Positions 9,357 through 19,715 of a stretch of 28,012 bases of DNA are shown piece by piece. Under the pieces are notes generated by a model. The model was not told the origin of the DNA. It saw only the letters and a program-made list of their open reading frames with translations, and did not search any database. This DNA is from Chara braunii (taxonomy: Eukaryota > Streptophyta > Charophyceae > Charales > Characeae), in contig BFEA01001071.1 of NCBI GenBank assembly GCA_003427395.1, positions 149,537 to 177,548 of the forward strand, read 5' to 3'. The translations under genes were made by a program, and so were the position numbers. Each line of letters opens with the position of its first letter. The stretch's first letter is position 1.

Positions 9357-9713
9357 GCCACGTCAGCAAATCAAGGACCTGATAGGTCTACAAGGGGGGG
9401 GATGCCACGTCAGCAGCACAGACCTGTCACACTCTCAACACTGGCGAACTATATCAACACATCAACCAATCATAAATAATATGTCTTATCAGCAATACCA
9501 GTTTCTCTCTCTGTACCAGCGCCACGTCAGCACATTGCCAACAAAACTCTCGCTGGTATCTGGAAATCTTCAATGCAGCTTCGTCATCATCTTCAAGTGA
9601 TGGTCGCTCGCAGGTGCTCTATGTCTAGACTTGCGGTATGACCGCGCGCGTTAATAAACACGTTTCATATTGCACATGCGGCACCTCCCACTTACCTCCG
9701 TGCCACGTCAGCA
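9357..9713. promoter_or_regulatory. Cluster of four GCCACGTCAGCA motifs in element 1 leader
   Basis: Exact 12-mers at 9357-9368, 9404-9415, 9521-9532 and 9702-9713, all in the same orientation. A CACGTG G-box-like site lies at about 9312-9317. The core TGACGTGG (reverse strand) matches the ACGT-core sites bound by plant bZIP factors (C/G hybrid box, also similar to unfolded-protein-response elements). Regulatory function is inferred. Confidence 0.5.
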
Positions 9714-9747
9714 CCTGACAACAAACAGCAGATCGCGATGAGGAGTT

Positions 9748-9759
9748 GCTCTGATACCA
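9748..9759 (-). other. Primer binding site for initiator tRNA-Met
   Basis: On the minus strand the 12-mer TGGTATCAGAGC starts three bases after the end of the 5' LTR. It is complementary to the 3' end of plant initiator methionine tRNA (GCTCTGATACCA), the usual minus-strand primer of plant Ty3 and Ty1 elements. It fixes the element's orientation and its LTR boundary. Confidence 0.93.
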
Positions 9760-9762
9760 ATT

Positions 9763-10926
9763 TGCAATGAACCCAGTCTGGTATGTACTCAGTTGTCGTC
9801 AAACCACGTCAGTTTCAATATCTGCATGAAAGTCTCCAGAACATGAAGTGATATCTCAAACAGTAACTCAATACCAAAAGAGAAGAGAGTAGAGGGAGAA
9901 TAGACAAAGGAGAGGAAGAAAGATCTCTCAGTAATAACTCTTCAGATCCCACTCCTCCTCCGGGCTTCTTCCCACATCACTTCGTCAATGATAACAAGTA
10001 TATTCCTGAACACACACAATAGTGCCATGTGGCACTTATCTCATGACGACCCTGAAGTCTCAACAGATTTTCAGTGACGACGTCAACCACAGGTGAGTAC
10101 CCAATTCCATACATCCACAAATCCCGATCTTCCTCCTCCTCGCAACCAGTCACCTCATGCAGTCAGCGTGGACAATGCCACATCAGCAATCTAGACAGGT
10201 GTCATATGCCACATCATCAATGAAGACCAATAATAGCACCACATATACCAAAGGCAGCACCACGGCAGCATGACATGTATACCAGAGGCAGCGCCACATC
10301 AGCATGCCATGAAGACCAGAGGCAGCGCCACATCAACATGCCATATAGACCAGAGGCAGCGCCACATCAACATGCCTTAAAGACCAGAGGCAGCACCACA
10401 TCAGCATGCCATGAAGACCAGAGGCAGCGCCACATCAGCATGCCTTAAAGATCAGAGGCAGCGCCACCAGTGCAGTCGTCCGCAACACCTGAGCACAGCT
10501 AACATGTAGCCAGCGTCGCGCCAGCATGAAGCCAGCGTCTACTCAAAAGTCGAGCCAGAGTCAAAGTAGCATAGCAAGACTGAATGCTGACCACCTCGAG
10601 GCCAGTCTTTAAGTAGCATTTCGCGAGACTCTCTGGCCTCGAGTCTCCTTCCCTCAGTCGTCCAGATTGAGTCACAGCCGAAGGCCTGGATCGTACAGTT
10701 GCAGACATTCCCCTTGGACCTTATGTTGTCTAGGTACCTGCATACAAACAAGTGTGTGTGCTTGACCGGCGGCCTGGACTGGGTACCTTTGGACTTTGAC
10801 TGTTGGTGTCACGACAGTTGACAAAAGTCAACTGTCTGGGGTCTTTGCCCCTGTTTTCGGCCTGGGTTGAGGGCGGCCGAGTTGGCCCTCAGTCTTTCCA
10901 CGAGACATATGGCATGGGTTATTGCA
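9763..10926 (-). repeat. 5' LTR of element 1 (1164 bp)
   Basis: A direct copy of the 3' LTR with the same termini, TGCAATG at 9763 and TTATTGCA ending at 10926. It would hold the promoter, read on the minus strand. I see no strong TATA box, only weak AT-rich candidates around 9995-10005. Confidence 0.93.
10249..10470. repeat. 34-bp tandem array in 5' LTR (6 units plus partial)
   Basis: Same 34-bp unit as in the 3' LTR: six full copies from 10249 and a partial copy from 10453. One unit fewer than the 3' LTR. Confidence 0.9.
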
Positions 10927-11092
10927 CCGCCATCTTTCGCGATTTTTAAATTTTGTTTGGCTTAGCAAAATGACTTCAAAATTTATAAGCATGTACCTCA
11001 CATCATAGAGAACTCACAAAAAACAATTCAGAAAAAAAAACTTATTTGTAGGCCCCGAAATAAGTTTTGGCGGAGGTCCGAACCCGAAGCCT
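10927..11092 (-). repeat. Right half of AT-rich repeat split by element 1
   Basis: The reverse complement resembles 890-1060: CGCCAAAA, then a TTATTTG segment, GAGTTCTCTATGA, TGAGGTACA, TATAAATTTT and CGCGAAAGATGGCGG. It continues the repeat unit cut at 2233. Confidence 0.8.
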
Positions 11093-11096
11093 GTAT

Positions 11097-11142
11097 ATAT
11101 ATATATCGTCAAATATATATATATATTTGACGATATATATAT
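11097..11142. repeat. Perfect 46-bp AT palindrome with TCGTCAAAT arms
   Basis: Every base from 11097 to 11142 pairs symmetrically about the 11119/11120 centre, including the non-AT words CGTCAAAT and ATTTGACG. A further GACGATATAT copy follows at about 11147-11160. It can form a strong cruciform. It sits where other copies of the GC-rich block carry a plain AT run. Confidence 0.9.
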
Positions 11143-11160
11143 TTGTGACGATATATATAT

Positions 11161-11539
11161 GTTTTTTGTTTTTTCCTTTTTCTTTTCTTTTTCCTTTTTT
11201 TTTTGAGCCCGGCCGGGCAAGTTGTCCTGGGTCATTCTGGTAGTCTAGAATAGAACACTTTTTTTTTTCTTTTCTTTTGAGGTTAGCACCTTCTCCGGGA
11301 TAATGGTGCCTTACATTAGGGGGAAGAGGCATACATTTCTTTGGATGCATACGCATTATATCCCCAAGAAGTGAGTGAACAAAAAAGAAAAGGACAATCC
11401 ACCCACGACTTACCAGATTTGCAAAACGAGAACATGAACAGGTACACGGCTATTTTGTCTTTTCGACACGTAGTGACAGTCGCAGCAAGAATCGGGAAAA
11501 TCAAGAAAAGTGAACTCACCCGTAGTGCCCTCGCCTTCG

Positions 11540-11601
<62 letters not shown>

Positions 11602-12966
11602 GTGACCTGCGCTCTGCTTCGCTGTCTCCCGCCCTATCTGACAACGTGTAGCCAACTGGCAGCGTGAAGCCAGGAGGGACGCGCCTCACTCTGCCAGGCC
11701 TGGCTCCACTGCGCGACAGAAAATATGGCGTCGCATCTTTCCATGTTCTAGCAGAAGATCCATTCTCATTTTGCATATTTGGTGAGGAGTGGAGCGCGGC
11801 CCCACGTAGTAAAAGAGAACGAATCTTCGGTTAGAACACGGAACGATTCAACACCGCATCTTTCTCTGTTTGTGGGGCCCTCTGCCATGGGCCAGAACTG
11901 AGCCTACTAAGCCTGGACCCGGCCCCCTTGTGTCCAAAAAGTTGCTGCAGTCCACCCGAACATAACAGATATGCGTTATGTTCGAGGGAAGATGGTAGGC
12001 AACTTCAGGGAGGGGAAAACAGTAGGGGGAGGGCGGGGAAGAGGGGACAGGAAGAAAAAGTGGTGGCAACAACTGTTTGGGGAGAAAGAAACAGCGTATG
12101 ATTGGGGTTGGGGGGGGGGAACCCTTCCATCCACCGCTCTGTGCATCACTGGGCAAACAGGATCACATTCATACTTACAAAAATGGTTACCTTCCACATC
12201 CACTCCTTTGTGCAGCAAGTTAGCTCTCTCATGCCCGCATTCTATCACTAGCCTGCCCATGACGCCTACACAGCCAACACAACCTGCCACTACTCCAACC
12301 GTCCCCTTGACGCTGCCCTCACCTATAGCGCACCCTTGCCCATGGGCCCAAGTCCAGTCGCATAGAAGTCATGATGCACATAAGTTGACTTTGACTACCT
12401 TAGCAATCAGCTTGACTTGTTTGTCAATCCTCACTCATGCATCCAAGGTAGGTACTAGGAAGGACAATTTACCACAACCTTGAAGTTTCTAGTTTTCTCC
12501 CGAGAGCTCAAGCACCAATGACATATCAAGCACCTATTTGGTGCTCATGGCGAGGCTTGACCGAACTTCCATGGCATCTCAACAATTGAATTCTGGGCGG
12601 AATCTATGAAAGCAAGGTTCAAATCTGGCTGGCAGTTTTTGGTTCTAGAACCATTTTAGACTATGCCTGTGCAGTCAAATCCGCAAGTCAACGGAAGTCG
12701 TTGTTTGGGGATCCTAGGTCAAGGTTTGAAATCCAACTTGGAGTACAGGTGGTCCAGGTGGAACCACATAAATTAATGGCACACAAAATTCCTCCTGATC
12801 CGGCCTGCACACACAATCAGGAAAAAGTTCAAAAAACTCAGGTGAAAGGCTGAAGCTGTGTAAAAGTGAGGCCTTGAACCTGCTTTTCCAAGCTAGAAAA
12901 AAATGGTGATGCTTGAAGATGGCACGGGTCTCCAAGAGCGGATGTTGTGTGCTTGCGTGTGTGTGA
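11161..12966. other. Gene-poor region
   Basis: I see no supported gene. It contains a pyrimidine-rich run (11161-11205), a GC-rich word shared with the 1655-1955 repeats (GCCCGGCCGGGCAAGTTGTCCTGGG, split around 11208-11230), a CT microsatellite, and a purine-rich stretch at about 11985-12120 ending in a run of nine to ten G. Open frames of up to 170 codons (11971-12483) are low-complexity Pro/Thr/Ser translations without recognisable domains. Confidence 0.5.
11542..11599. repeat. (CT)n microsatellite
   Basis: Uninterrupted CT dinucleotides. They generate spurious Leu-Ser and Arg-Glu open frames on both strands. Confidence 0.97.
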
Positions 12967-13894
<928 letters not shown>

Positions 13895-14793
13895 TATCTT
13901 CACACCTTATGACATGGCATAGATGTCCAGGTGGTAATAAAGAAACCCTCATAGCTGATGGAAGAGACCAGCAAGGTGCCTCTTGCATCTTACAACTCTT
14001 TACTGTAAGTAACTCAAAACCTAGCCGGTAAAGAGACTGATAATAAAAGATGTGTCAAATCACCACTGCCAGAGACTATTTTGCCTAACCTGATTTTCCC
14101 GCTCTCAGACGAATGGAACCCATCATCACCACGCTAGTACACCAAAAAGCTCAGCTGTGGTGATGGTGGAGCAGCGGGCTTGGCAGTGGTGGTTAAGAAC
14201 GTAGCGTGCAGTTTCTGCTGACCTAAGACCTCGAGCTTGGTGGTTGGCTGGAGCGCCTTTGACTCCTGCACACTTGGGCAGCAATAATCACCGACTGTTC
14301 CTGAGGACCTTCACAGACTTGCAAAGGCAACTCTCCATGCTCTGAAGAAGAGTGGCAGCGTGCCGAAACATCTTCTGTCAGTCTGAGGGCAGTCTCTATG
14401 ACCAAGAGAAAGGAGGCAGCATGACAAAAGTCCACTGCCATTATCAGTTGCTGCAATGCCCTCAACCAGGCGATATGGGCCCAAAAAGAATGGTACATGA
14501 CCTGCACAATTGCAAAAAAAAAAAAAAGGGAAAAAAATGAAAGAAATTTACTCCCTTGCTATTCCTCTCGTTGAACTCCACACATAAGTTGACTGGCAAG
14601 AAACCACACGTCCATGTAGTGGTTGGTAATCAAAAGTATCATCTCGGCTCCACAACTTCGAAAGTAGTGTCGTGTGTCCAGGAATGACTCACAGAACTAC
14701 CTATGGTTTCCCCAGTTCCGAACGTCACTGTTCCAGTCATACATATGGTGACTGGGTCGAGGAATTTGTGCTCCTGGATCTCGTCAGATGCTC

Positions 14794-14899
14794 CAGTTGA
14801 GGATTCACCATTTGGTGTTGCCGATCTCTCTCCGGTGCCTGCTGGCATCTCCTCGACACCTACATCAACCAGAGATGCAAAGAGAAACATTGAGATCAC
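14794..14899. repeat. Duplicated 106-bp segment, copy A
   Basis: Aligns without gaps to 15309-15414 at roughly 70-75% by eye, sharing CAGTTGAGGATT, GGTGCCTGCTGGCA and AGAGAAACA. Both strands are open in this copy. On the minus strand it covers the end of the hydrophobic segment and a MPAGTGERSATPNGESSTG stretch. Confidence 0.7.
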
Positions 14900-15308
14900 C
14901 AAACAAACCAGTACAGCAATGGTTACAACAAGCCGAATAATTTAGTCTCTTATCCAGATTGGATCATTTCTCAGAAAAGAAAGGGGTTCTTTGAACTTCT
15001 TTCATCATTGCATCACCTAGAAGGCAGTGGAAGCCGGCAGCTTTTTTCATTTTGTTCATCTGATTGCATCGGCATCTGGATTCGAACCTGGGTCTGGATT
15101 TCAAGAGTTCAAGGAAGCCGGCACCTTTGATCAGTCAATTATCCGAAAAGATTTGATGGAAGCCCAAATGTGCAACCCAAATGTGCAAAACGGCCTGACA
15201 AATTGGTAAGTGCTAGGAAGCATGAGTCAAAGAGCTTGGACTTGAATCTAGGGTCAGGTTCTTAGTCTGAGTCCGAGTTATGGAGTCGTAAGTCGCTGTC
15301 ACATGGGG

Positions 15309-15414
15309 CAGTTGAGGATTTACTATTTGGCACTGCCGCTCTATCTCTGGTGCCTGCTGGCACGTCCATGCTACCTACAGCAACCAACGATCAGAAGAGA
15401 AACAATCAGGGAGC
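15309..15414. repeat. Duplicated 106-bp segment, copy B
   Basis: Counterpart of 14794-14899. In the minus-strand frame matching copy A it has two stop codons. In the matching plus-strand frame (VEDLLFGTAALSLVPAGTS against VEDSPFGVADLSPVPAGIS) it is open. Which strand, if either, was coding is unresolved. Confidence 0.7.
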
Positions 15415-16196
15415 AACAAGAGGCATTACTGCATAAGTGCCATTCAGTGACCGCTACGTTGCAGCCAATGCAGCCCTCTTTTTTTGTTTTTTCCTTGGCC
15501 TTATAGATGGCAGGGGAGGAGGGGGTAGGCGGGCGACACTGCATGAGCAAGTGGAGAAAAAGGAGGCGGTGGAGGAGGAAGGTAGGAGGAGAAGGCACCA
15601 GAGGAGGGCGAGGTGACCAAAGAGGAGGGGGATGGGGGAGGAGGAAGTGCCAGAGAACAGGGAGGAGGATGAGGGGGTGGTGGAGGAATGGGTGGGAGGA
15701 GGAGGCGGAGCAGGAGTGCGCTGTGAGCATAGCCGTGGCTGGCATCCGCTTGTTCTTTCTAATTACTGGTTGCATGCATGCAATTCGATAGTGTACGTCC
15801 GATGCGATGTGTTAATGCACTGCCTAACCCTTTGCCGCAAAGTGTGCAGCGCTGCTCACCAAGCTCGTGCCCCTGGCACTTTGGTGCCTGCAGACAATGC
15901 ACAAACCCAAGCTGGTTCTAAATGAAGCTGGAATCACTTGAGTAGTTCTTCGACCTCTTTCTCCCTTCTCCGACTTGCTGTATTAGTGAAAAGGAAAACA
16001 CCTTGGAGGCAGGTGGAGCAAACAGGGAACATGAATGTCTGCTTATTAACGTCTCTTCCATATCGGATGGGAAACCGAAAATAGTACAAAAAATAACATA
16101 CTGATCCTTCCAATAGCTAGTTTCCTCTCTTGTCCATTGTCCGCTCTTTTTCGTTCTGGATCTCTTGGATAATAATGGCCATTGATTAGTGATCAT

Positions 16197-16496
16197 TCAC
16201 AAGTGAAATTGGATAGAGGACTGGTTGCATGGGCTTTCAAGGAGGAGCAGTGGTCTCATGCCTGCTTCTTTCGATTCTGACTGCTCTTTCTCGCTCATCT
16301 CTGTAATCCCTTGCTTCAAACACTCCTCCAGTTCACGCAAAACACAGTTCATGTCTGGCCGTGCGCGTCGGCTCTTCTTCGTACAGTCTTCGGAGAGCTT
16401 CACAAGTCTTTCCAATGCTTTTCTTGGATACTTGACAGCACCAATTTCAGGAGCAATGACTGCCTCTATCCCACCTGCAGCGAACTGCTTACAGAC
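16197..16496 (-). CDS. Terminal exon of a receptor-like protein kinase
   Basis: A 99-residue exon on the minus strand, preceded by a splice-acceptor-like AG (16498-16497) and starting in phase at 16496. It encodes the C-terminal end of a protein kinase domain: GIEAVIAPEIGAVKYPRKAL, ERLVKLSEDCTKKSRRARPD, then MNCVLRELEECLKQ. This matches subdomain XI of plant receptor-like kinases (pattern L..LA..C......RP.M..V..LE), including the invariant Arg before Pro. A Glu/Ser-rich tail follows and ends at 16197. Family knowledge would place the protein at the plasma membrane as a receptor kinase, but no catalytic or extracellular part is in the window, and upstream exons are not found up to the element 2 boundary. 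It may be an exon after a very long intron, or a relic. Confidence 0.65.
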   Translation of the reverse strand, partial: VCKQFAAGGIEAVIAPEIGAVKYPRKALERLVKLSEDCTKKSRRARPDMNCVLRELEECLKQGITEMSEKEQSESKEAGMRPLLLLESPCNQSSIQFHL

Positions 16497-16807
16497 CTGA
16501 TAAATGAACCGAAAGATTTATCAATCAATGCAAGTAAGAGTTTAGAGAATTACGATTTGGCAGGTGGGAAAGAGGGTTCAAACACATTAATTGCACGTTG
16601 GGAAATGTACACACAATGAGGCCTGTGTCTTCTTGCAGGCGGCTAAACGTGATATGGACCAGGATAGGTAAACTGAGATCCCTACTGGTTGAGGCCGGAG
16701 GGTTCCTGTTACCTTTACGGAGTTTAATTACCCAAAAAACAGAATAAAAATCAGCGATATGAGGGCAAAGTGAAAGGGTTCAAGAACCTTAGCAGTCCTT
16801 GATCAGT

Positions 16808-16933
16808 TCCAAGTCCAAAGTCCCAAGTCCCAGTCCAGAGTCCCAAGTCCCAAGTCCCAAGTCCCAGGTCCCAGCTCCCAGCTCCGAGTTCCAGGTCCCA
16901 CTCCTGAGTCCCAGGACCTAGTCCCAAGTCCCA
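16808..16933. repeat. (AAGTCCC)n-type minisatellite
   Basis: About 16 imperfect 7-bp units, AAGTCCC with variants CAGTCCA, AGGTCCC and AGCTCCC, that decay towards the right end. Confidence 0.9.
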
Positions 16934-17253
16934 TTCTGTATTCCATTAGTGGTTCCAGCCACTTGTACAATATTCACAAACACTCCAGGAGAGTAGTTTT
17001 TGTTTGCACCATGATTATGGGCCGGTGAGCAGGTTAGTAAGTAGATCGTGGCAGGAAGTCCCTGCTAGATAACAGTTATGGGTTGGGAGTCTTCTTTTAG
17101 AAGATACCACAAGCCTCAGCCAAGACCTCAAAGGTGGTTAGGCCAGGTGTCAGTCAGGTCCAAGTAGAACCCGTGAGCTTCCAGAAGCAGCAAACAAGGA
17201 AAGGGGAGGCAACCCATAACCGGCAGAAGCTGTCTGGACGGCGGATCAGCAAG

Positions 17254-17261
17254 TATAAAAG
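17254..17261 (+). promoter_or_regulatory. TATA-box candidate TATAAAAG
   Basis: A good TATA match followed by GC-rich sequence and a GA microsatellite about 170 bp downstream, a layout seen in plant 5' leaders. No coding region can be tied to it. It could be the promoter of an unrecognised transcript or a relic LTR promoter. Confidence 0.3.
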
Positions 17262-17426
17262 CCCAGCAGCACCTGGACATCAGGACAGAGCGTGTTGGGC
17301 ACTCAATACGGAGGCGCTGCGGCTGTCTTGTGAGTTGGAGAGGCGACCAAGTCAGTGAGGGTAGTGCAGTGTAGTCAATGGTGCGGGGCGCGATAGCCAT
17401 AGTTGCAGCGTGGGAGTGAGGAAGAC

Positions 17427-17431
<5 letters not shown>

Positions 17432-17496
<65 letters not shown>
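17432..17496. repeat. (GA)n microsatellite
   Basis: Uninterrupted GA dinucleotides. The Leu-Ser frames on the minus strand are artefacts of this run. Confidence 0.97.
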
Positions 17497-17498
<2 letters not shown>

Positions 17499-18492
17499 AC
17501 CTGCTTGCTTAGTTGAGCGGCCATAGCCGCGGCTGACGAAGAAGATGATCGAGTTGGTGTGATTTCTGAGACTCTTTTGGCTGCTGTGTGCCTTGCCTGA
17601 GTGCGGTGTGATGTGGAGCTTGTGTTTGAGTGTGCCATGCAAGGACCAGCATGCTGGTCTCATTTGAAAAGAGGCAAAATCCTGAGTACCAGTCGGGATT
17701 TTTTAGCAAGCTGGTCCAGATCCTATTTTAGAGATCCAGAAGCTGATTGTACCTCGTAACGGCCTATATGCAGTCCGAGTCCATGTTAGATTAGTCTGCT
17801 TTGATGGTGGGCTGCACAGCTGGCCGCAGAAGAATTGCGTCTGCCAAAACAGGGACTTCCCTGAGAAGCAGTAAGGCAGCCAAAGGGTGGGTAACGCTAG
17901 GCTGGGTACACTTTGAAGATAGACATGCTTCAGATTGTAGCATCATCTTGGGATGTATGGCGTCCAGTGTTGGAGGCTTGATACCAGTTTATGGTCATAA
18001 TTGGACTTCATTGCCCACTGTGCTACATGAGGCCACCGAGGAGTTCCGCGACCTTGGTGAGGGACAGTGAAGCTAGAAGCAGGGTATATCTTCTTCTGTT
18101 CTCTTCTTCTGGCTATGACTGGTTATGACTACGGTAGGTAGAAGCATGCAGGAGAAGACGCAGGGGGCACAGGTATCGTGAAGGGTGACCAGGGAGGCGG
18201 AGAACGGACTAACCTTTGAGAGATGGTTCACATCTTTGTATCCACGGAGGAGTTATCTTCATATAAGTTTGGGCACTTGGCTTCTTGAGGCCCTGGTGGA
18301 CCCGAAAGACGGCTCTCACCTCCATATCCAAGTGCTGGAAGCTTTGGGACTCACTTTGAGTGCCCCTTTGCGGCAGTATCTGCTGGCATGGCACTTGCCA
18401 GACACTATGTGATGGTGATAGGGAAGCCTGGTTGTTGTCCTTGGAAACTATGGGACTCCTTCGTTTTGCAAGAGAATAAGATTTGACAAAAT

Positions 18493-18582
18493 GTCCCTCG
18501 GAACGATACACAGAAGATTAGCATGGCCCCTGCATAAATCGAGAAATGGTCTAAATAAATTAAAAAATATTTTTTTTTTTTT
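18493..18582 (+). pseudogene. U6 snRNA pseudogene, truncated
   Basis: Starts GTCCCT like plant U6, then jumps straight to CGGAACGATACACAGAAG, missing about 20 nt of the 5' stem and following loop. The core AGATTAGCATGGCCCCTGC is kept, then about 15 nt of the internal stem-loop are missing before ATAAATCGAGAAATGGTC. It ends in an A/T stretch with 13 T. The catalytic ACAGAGA box reads ACACAGA, while the AGC triad is present. No upstream sequence element or TATA box typical of plant U6 genes is seen. It normally forms the catalytic centre of the spliceosome. This copy cannot fold correctly and is a pseudogene. Confidence 0.88.
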
Positions 18583-18654
18583 GACAATCAGGGTAGCAGT
18601 TCAATGAGAAGGAGGTGAAAAGGGAAGTGAATTCTCTTTGCTATTCTAAGATAA

Positions 18655-18770
18655 TTCTCTCCCCAGCCTCTCCCCACACTCTCCCGATAATTCTCTCCCC
18701 ACCTGCTCCCCACCCTCTCCTCACCCTTTCCCCGCTCTCTCTCTCTACCCTCTCTACTTTTCACAAACCC
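18655..18770. repeat. Pyrimidine-rich CTCCCCAC-type degenerate repeat
   Basis: Imperfect reiterations of CTCTCCCCAC and CACCCTCTC. The reverse strand is purine-rich. Confidence 0.7.
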
Positions 18771-19616
18771 TCTCTACTGTATTCTTTCTCCTCTCTCATT
18801 GTCATTCTTCTTTTCTTACTGCTGACTTTGAGTTATGCAAGTGTATGGGCATGTCCAAAATCCTCCAAACTCTCTTGTCATGCAATGGCAAAATACAACC
18901 ACCGGGCATCCCTCCATCCCTGGATAATCATTACCAAATCATCAGCGCAAAGCTGATTGTCGGGTCAGGTCTGGAATGCACAAGAACACGAAACAAAAAA
19001 GGGTGTGGCCTGCTCGGATAATTGCAGGGAAGCGATCGACAGTTTACACTTAAAGAGTTCCAAAGTCTTCCAGACATATGGAGTAATGAATGCTGCTCAG
19101 GGGTCCTCCAGTCAAACGGAAGGAAGTGTGAGGGTGTCTTTGTTGTATATCTGACTTGCCGGTGGAATAGAAACCGGACTCTTGCCCCCCAGAATGGATA
19201 TGGAGCCAGGGTTGCGAGGATTTCTTACCTTGGCATGCCCAAGAAGGGGCCCACTACTTGTCCTGCGCCAACCCTAAGTGAAGGCGGGCCCCCATAGCTC
19301 AATGAGGCCTGAATTTCGCAACTTCGCAGGCCCTGGTGGGCGCCAGACAGTTACCTTGCGCCACTTGGTTACATGGGCCCTGCTCGTGAGCATCTGAATC
19401 TTTCACGAGCTTCTTGGCTCTTCTGGCCTTGACGTGGAAGCAAGCTTCTCAGCCTATCATGACGCAGGAAGCCTCTAACTGCTTCGGTCCCAGGCCACCA
19501 TCTGAATCGGGCCTGGGCGCAGACACTTTGGCCCAACGTGAAGCTACTGGGCACACGAGCAAGCCAGCCCAAGCAGCCTTCAGGCCAGGGCACTTCACAT
19601 ACAGGACGGCTTAAAA
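18771..19616. other. Region before element 2, no gene and no 5' LTR recognised
   Basis: This is where the 5' LTR and primer site of element 2 should lie. I find no copy of the 25241-26319 LTR and no TGGTATCAGAGC primer site. From about 19310 the base composition becomes GC-rich like the element, so the truncated left end is probably somewhere in 19280-19600. Confidence 0.4.
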
Positions 19617-19715
19617 GCCACGCCAGCAAGCTCTCATCATCCAGCATACGCCAGCAGTGCCACGCCAGCAGTGCCACGTCAGCAACAGTGCCACGTCAGC
19701 AGTACCACGTCAGCA
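19617..19715 (+). promoter_or_regulatory. Cluster of GCCACG(T/C)CAGCA motifs before gag of element 2
   Basis: GCCACGCCAGCA at 19617-19628 and 19659-19670, GCCACGTCAGCA at 19673-19684 and 19690-19701, ACCACGTCAGCA at 19704-19715: five near-identical 12-mers in 99 bp, ending 15 bp before the gag ATG. The same 12-mer occurs four times in the leader of element 1. TTAAAAG at 19611-19617, just upstream, could act as a TATA-like element (speculative). Confidence 0.55.

Larger units (their letters stand above)
8987..9762 (-). other. Long leader between primer site and gag of element 1
   Basis: About 775 bp of non-gag sequence between the 5' LTR and the first gag ATG. It holds the primer site, four copies of GCCACGTCAGCA (in plus orientation), a poly-G run at 9393-9401, and an opposite-strand open frame (9056-9382) described under findings. 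Packaging and dimerisation signals of LTR elements usually lie here, but none can be identified by eye. Confidence 0.6.
2234..10926 (-). mobile_element. Element 1: degenerate Ty3/gypsy chromovirus, two LTRs
   Basis: An 8.7-kb retrotransposon read on the minus strand. Both LTRs begin TGCAAT and end ATTGCA. Host sequence ACCGC precedes it at 2229-2233, and ACCGC spans its far end at 10926-10930 if the terminal A is shared; otherwise a 4-bp CCGC duplication is seen. Order 5' to 3': LTR, tRNA-iMet primer site, long leader, gag, protease, RT, RNase H, integrase, chromodomain, LTR. This pol order (integrase last) defines Ty3/gypsy, and the chromodomain places it among chromoviruses. Amber stops, frameshifts and catalytic substitutions show that it is inactive. 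No good polypurine tract precedes the 3' LTR: the region there reads GGAACGACAGGAA. Confidence 0.95.
16497..18492. other. Intron or intergenic DNA upstream of the kinase exon
   Basis: No further kinase exon is recognisable on the minus strand (no HRD or DFG motif in any frame I could read). It contains the AAGTCCC minisatellite, a GA microsatellite (17432-17496), a TATA-box candidate (17254) and a plus-strand open frame at 17801-18070 (89 codons) that resembles nothing I know. Confidence 0.4.

Noticed and set aside
11971-12483. 170-codon plus-strand open frame
   Set aside because: Low-complexity start and Pro/Thr/Ser-rich remainder, no domain resemblance, and overlapping open frames on the other strand.
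15078-15100. tRNA or SINE B-box-like word (GGTTCGAATCC on the minus strand)
   Set aside because: The flanking bases do not form a T stem or acceptor stem, and no A-box lies at a suitable distance.
16225-16619. Plus-strand open frames over the kinase exon
   Set aside because: They are antisense shadows; only the minus frame shows the kinase subdomain XI pattern and a splice acceptor.
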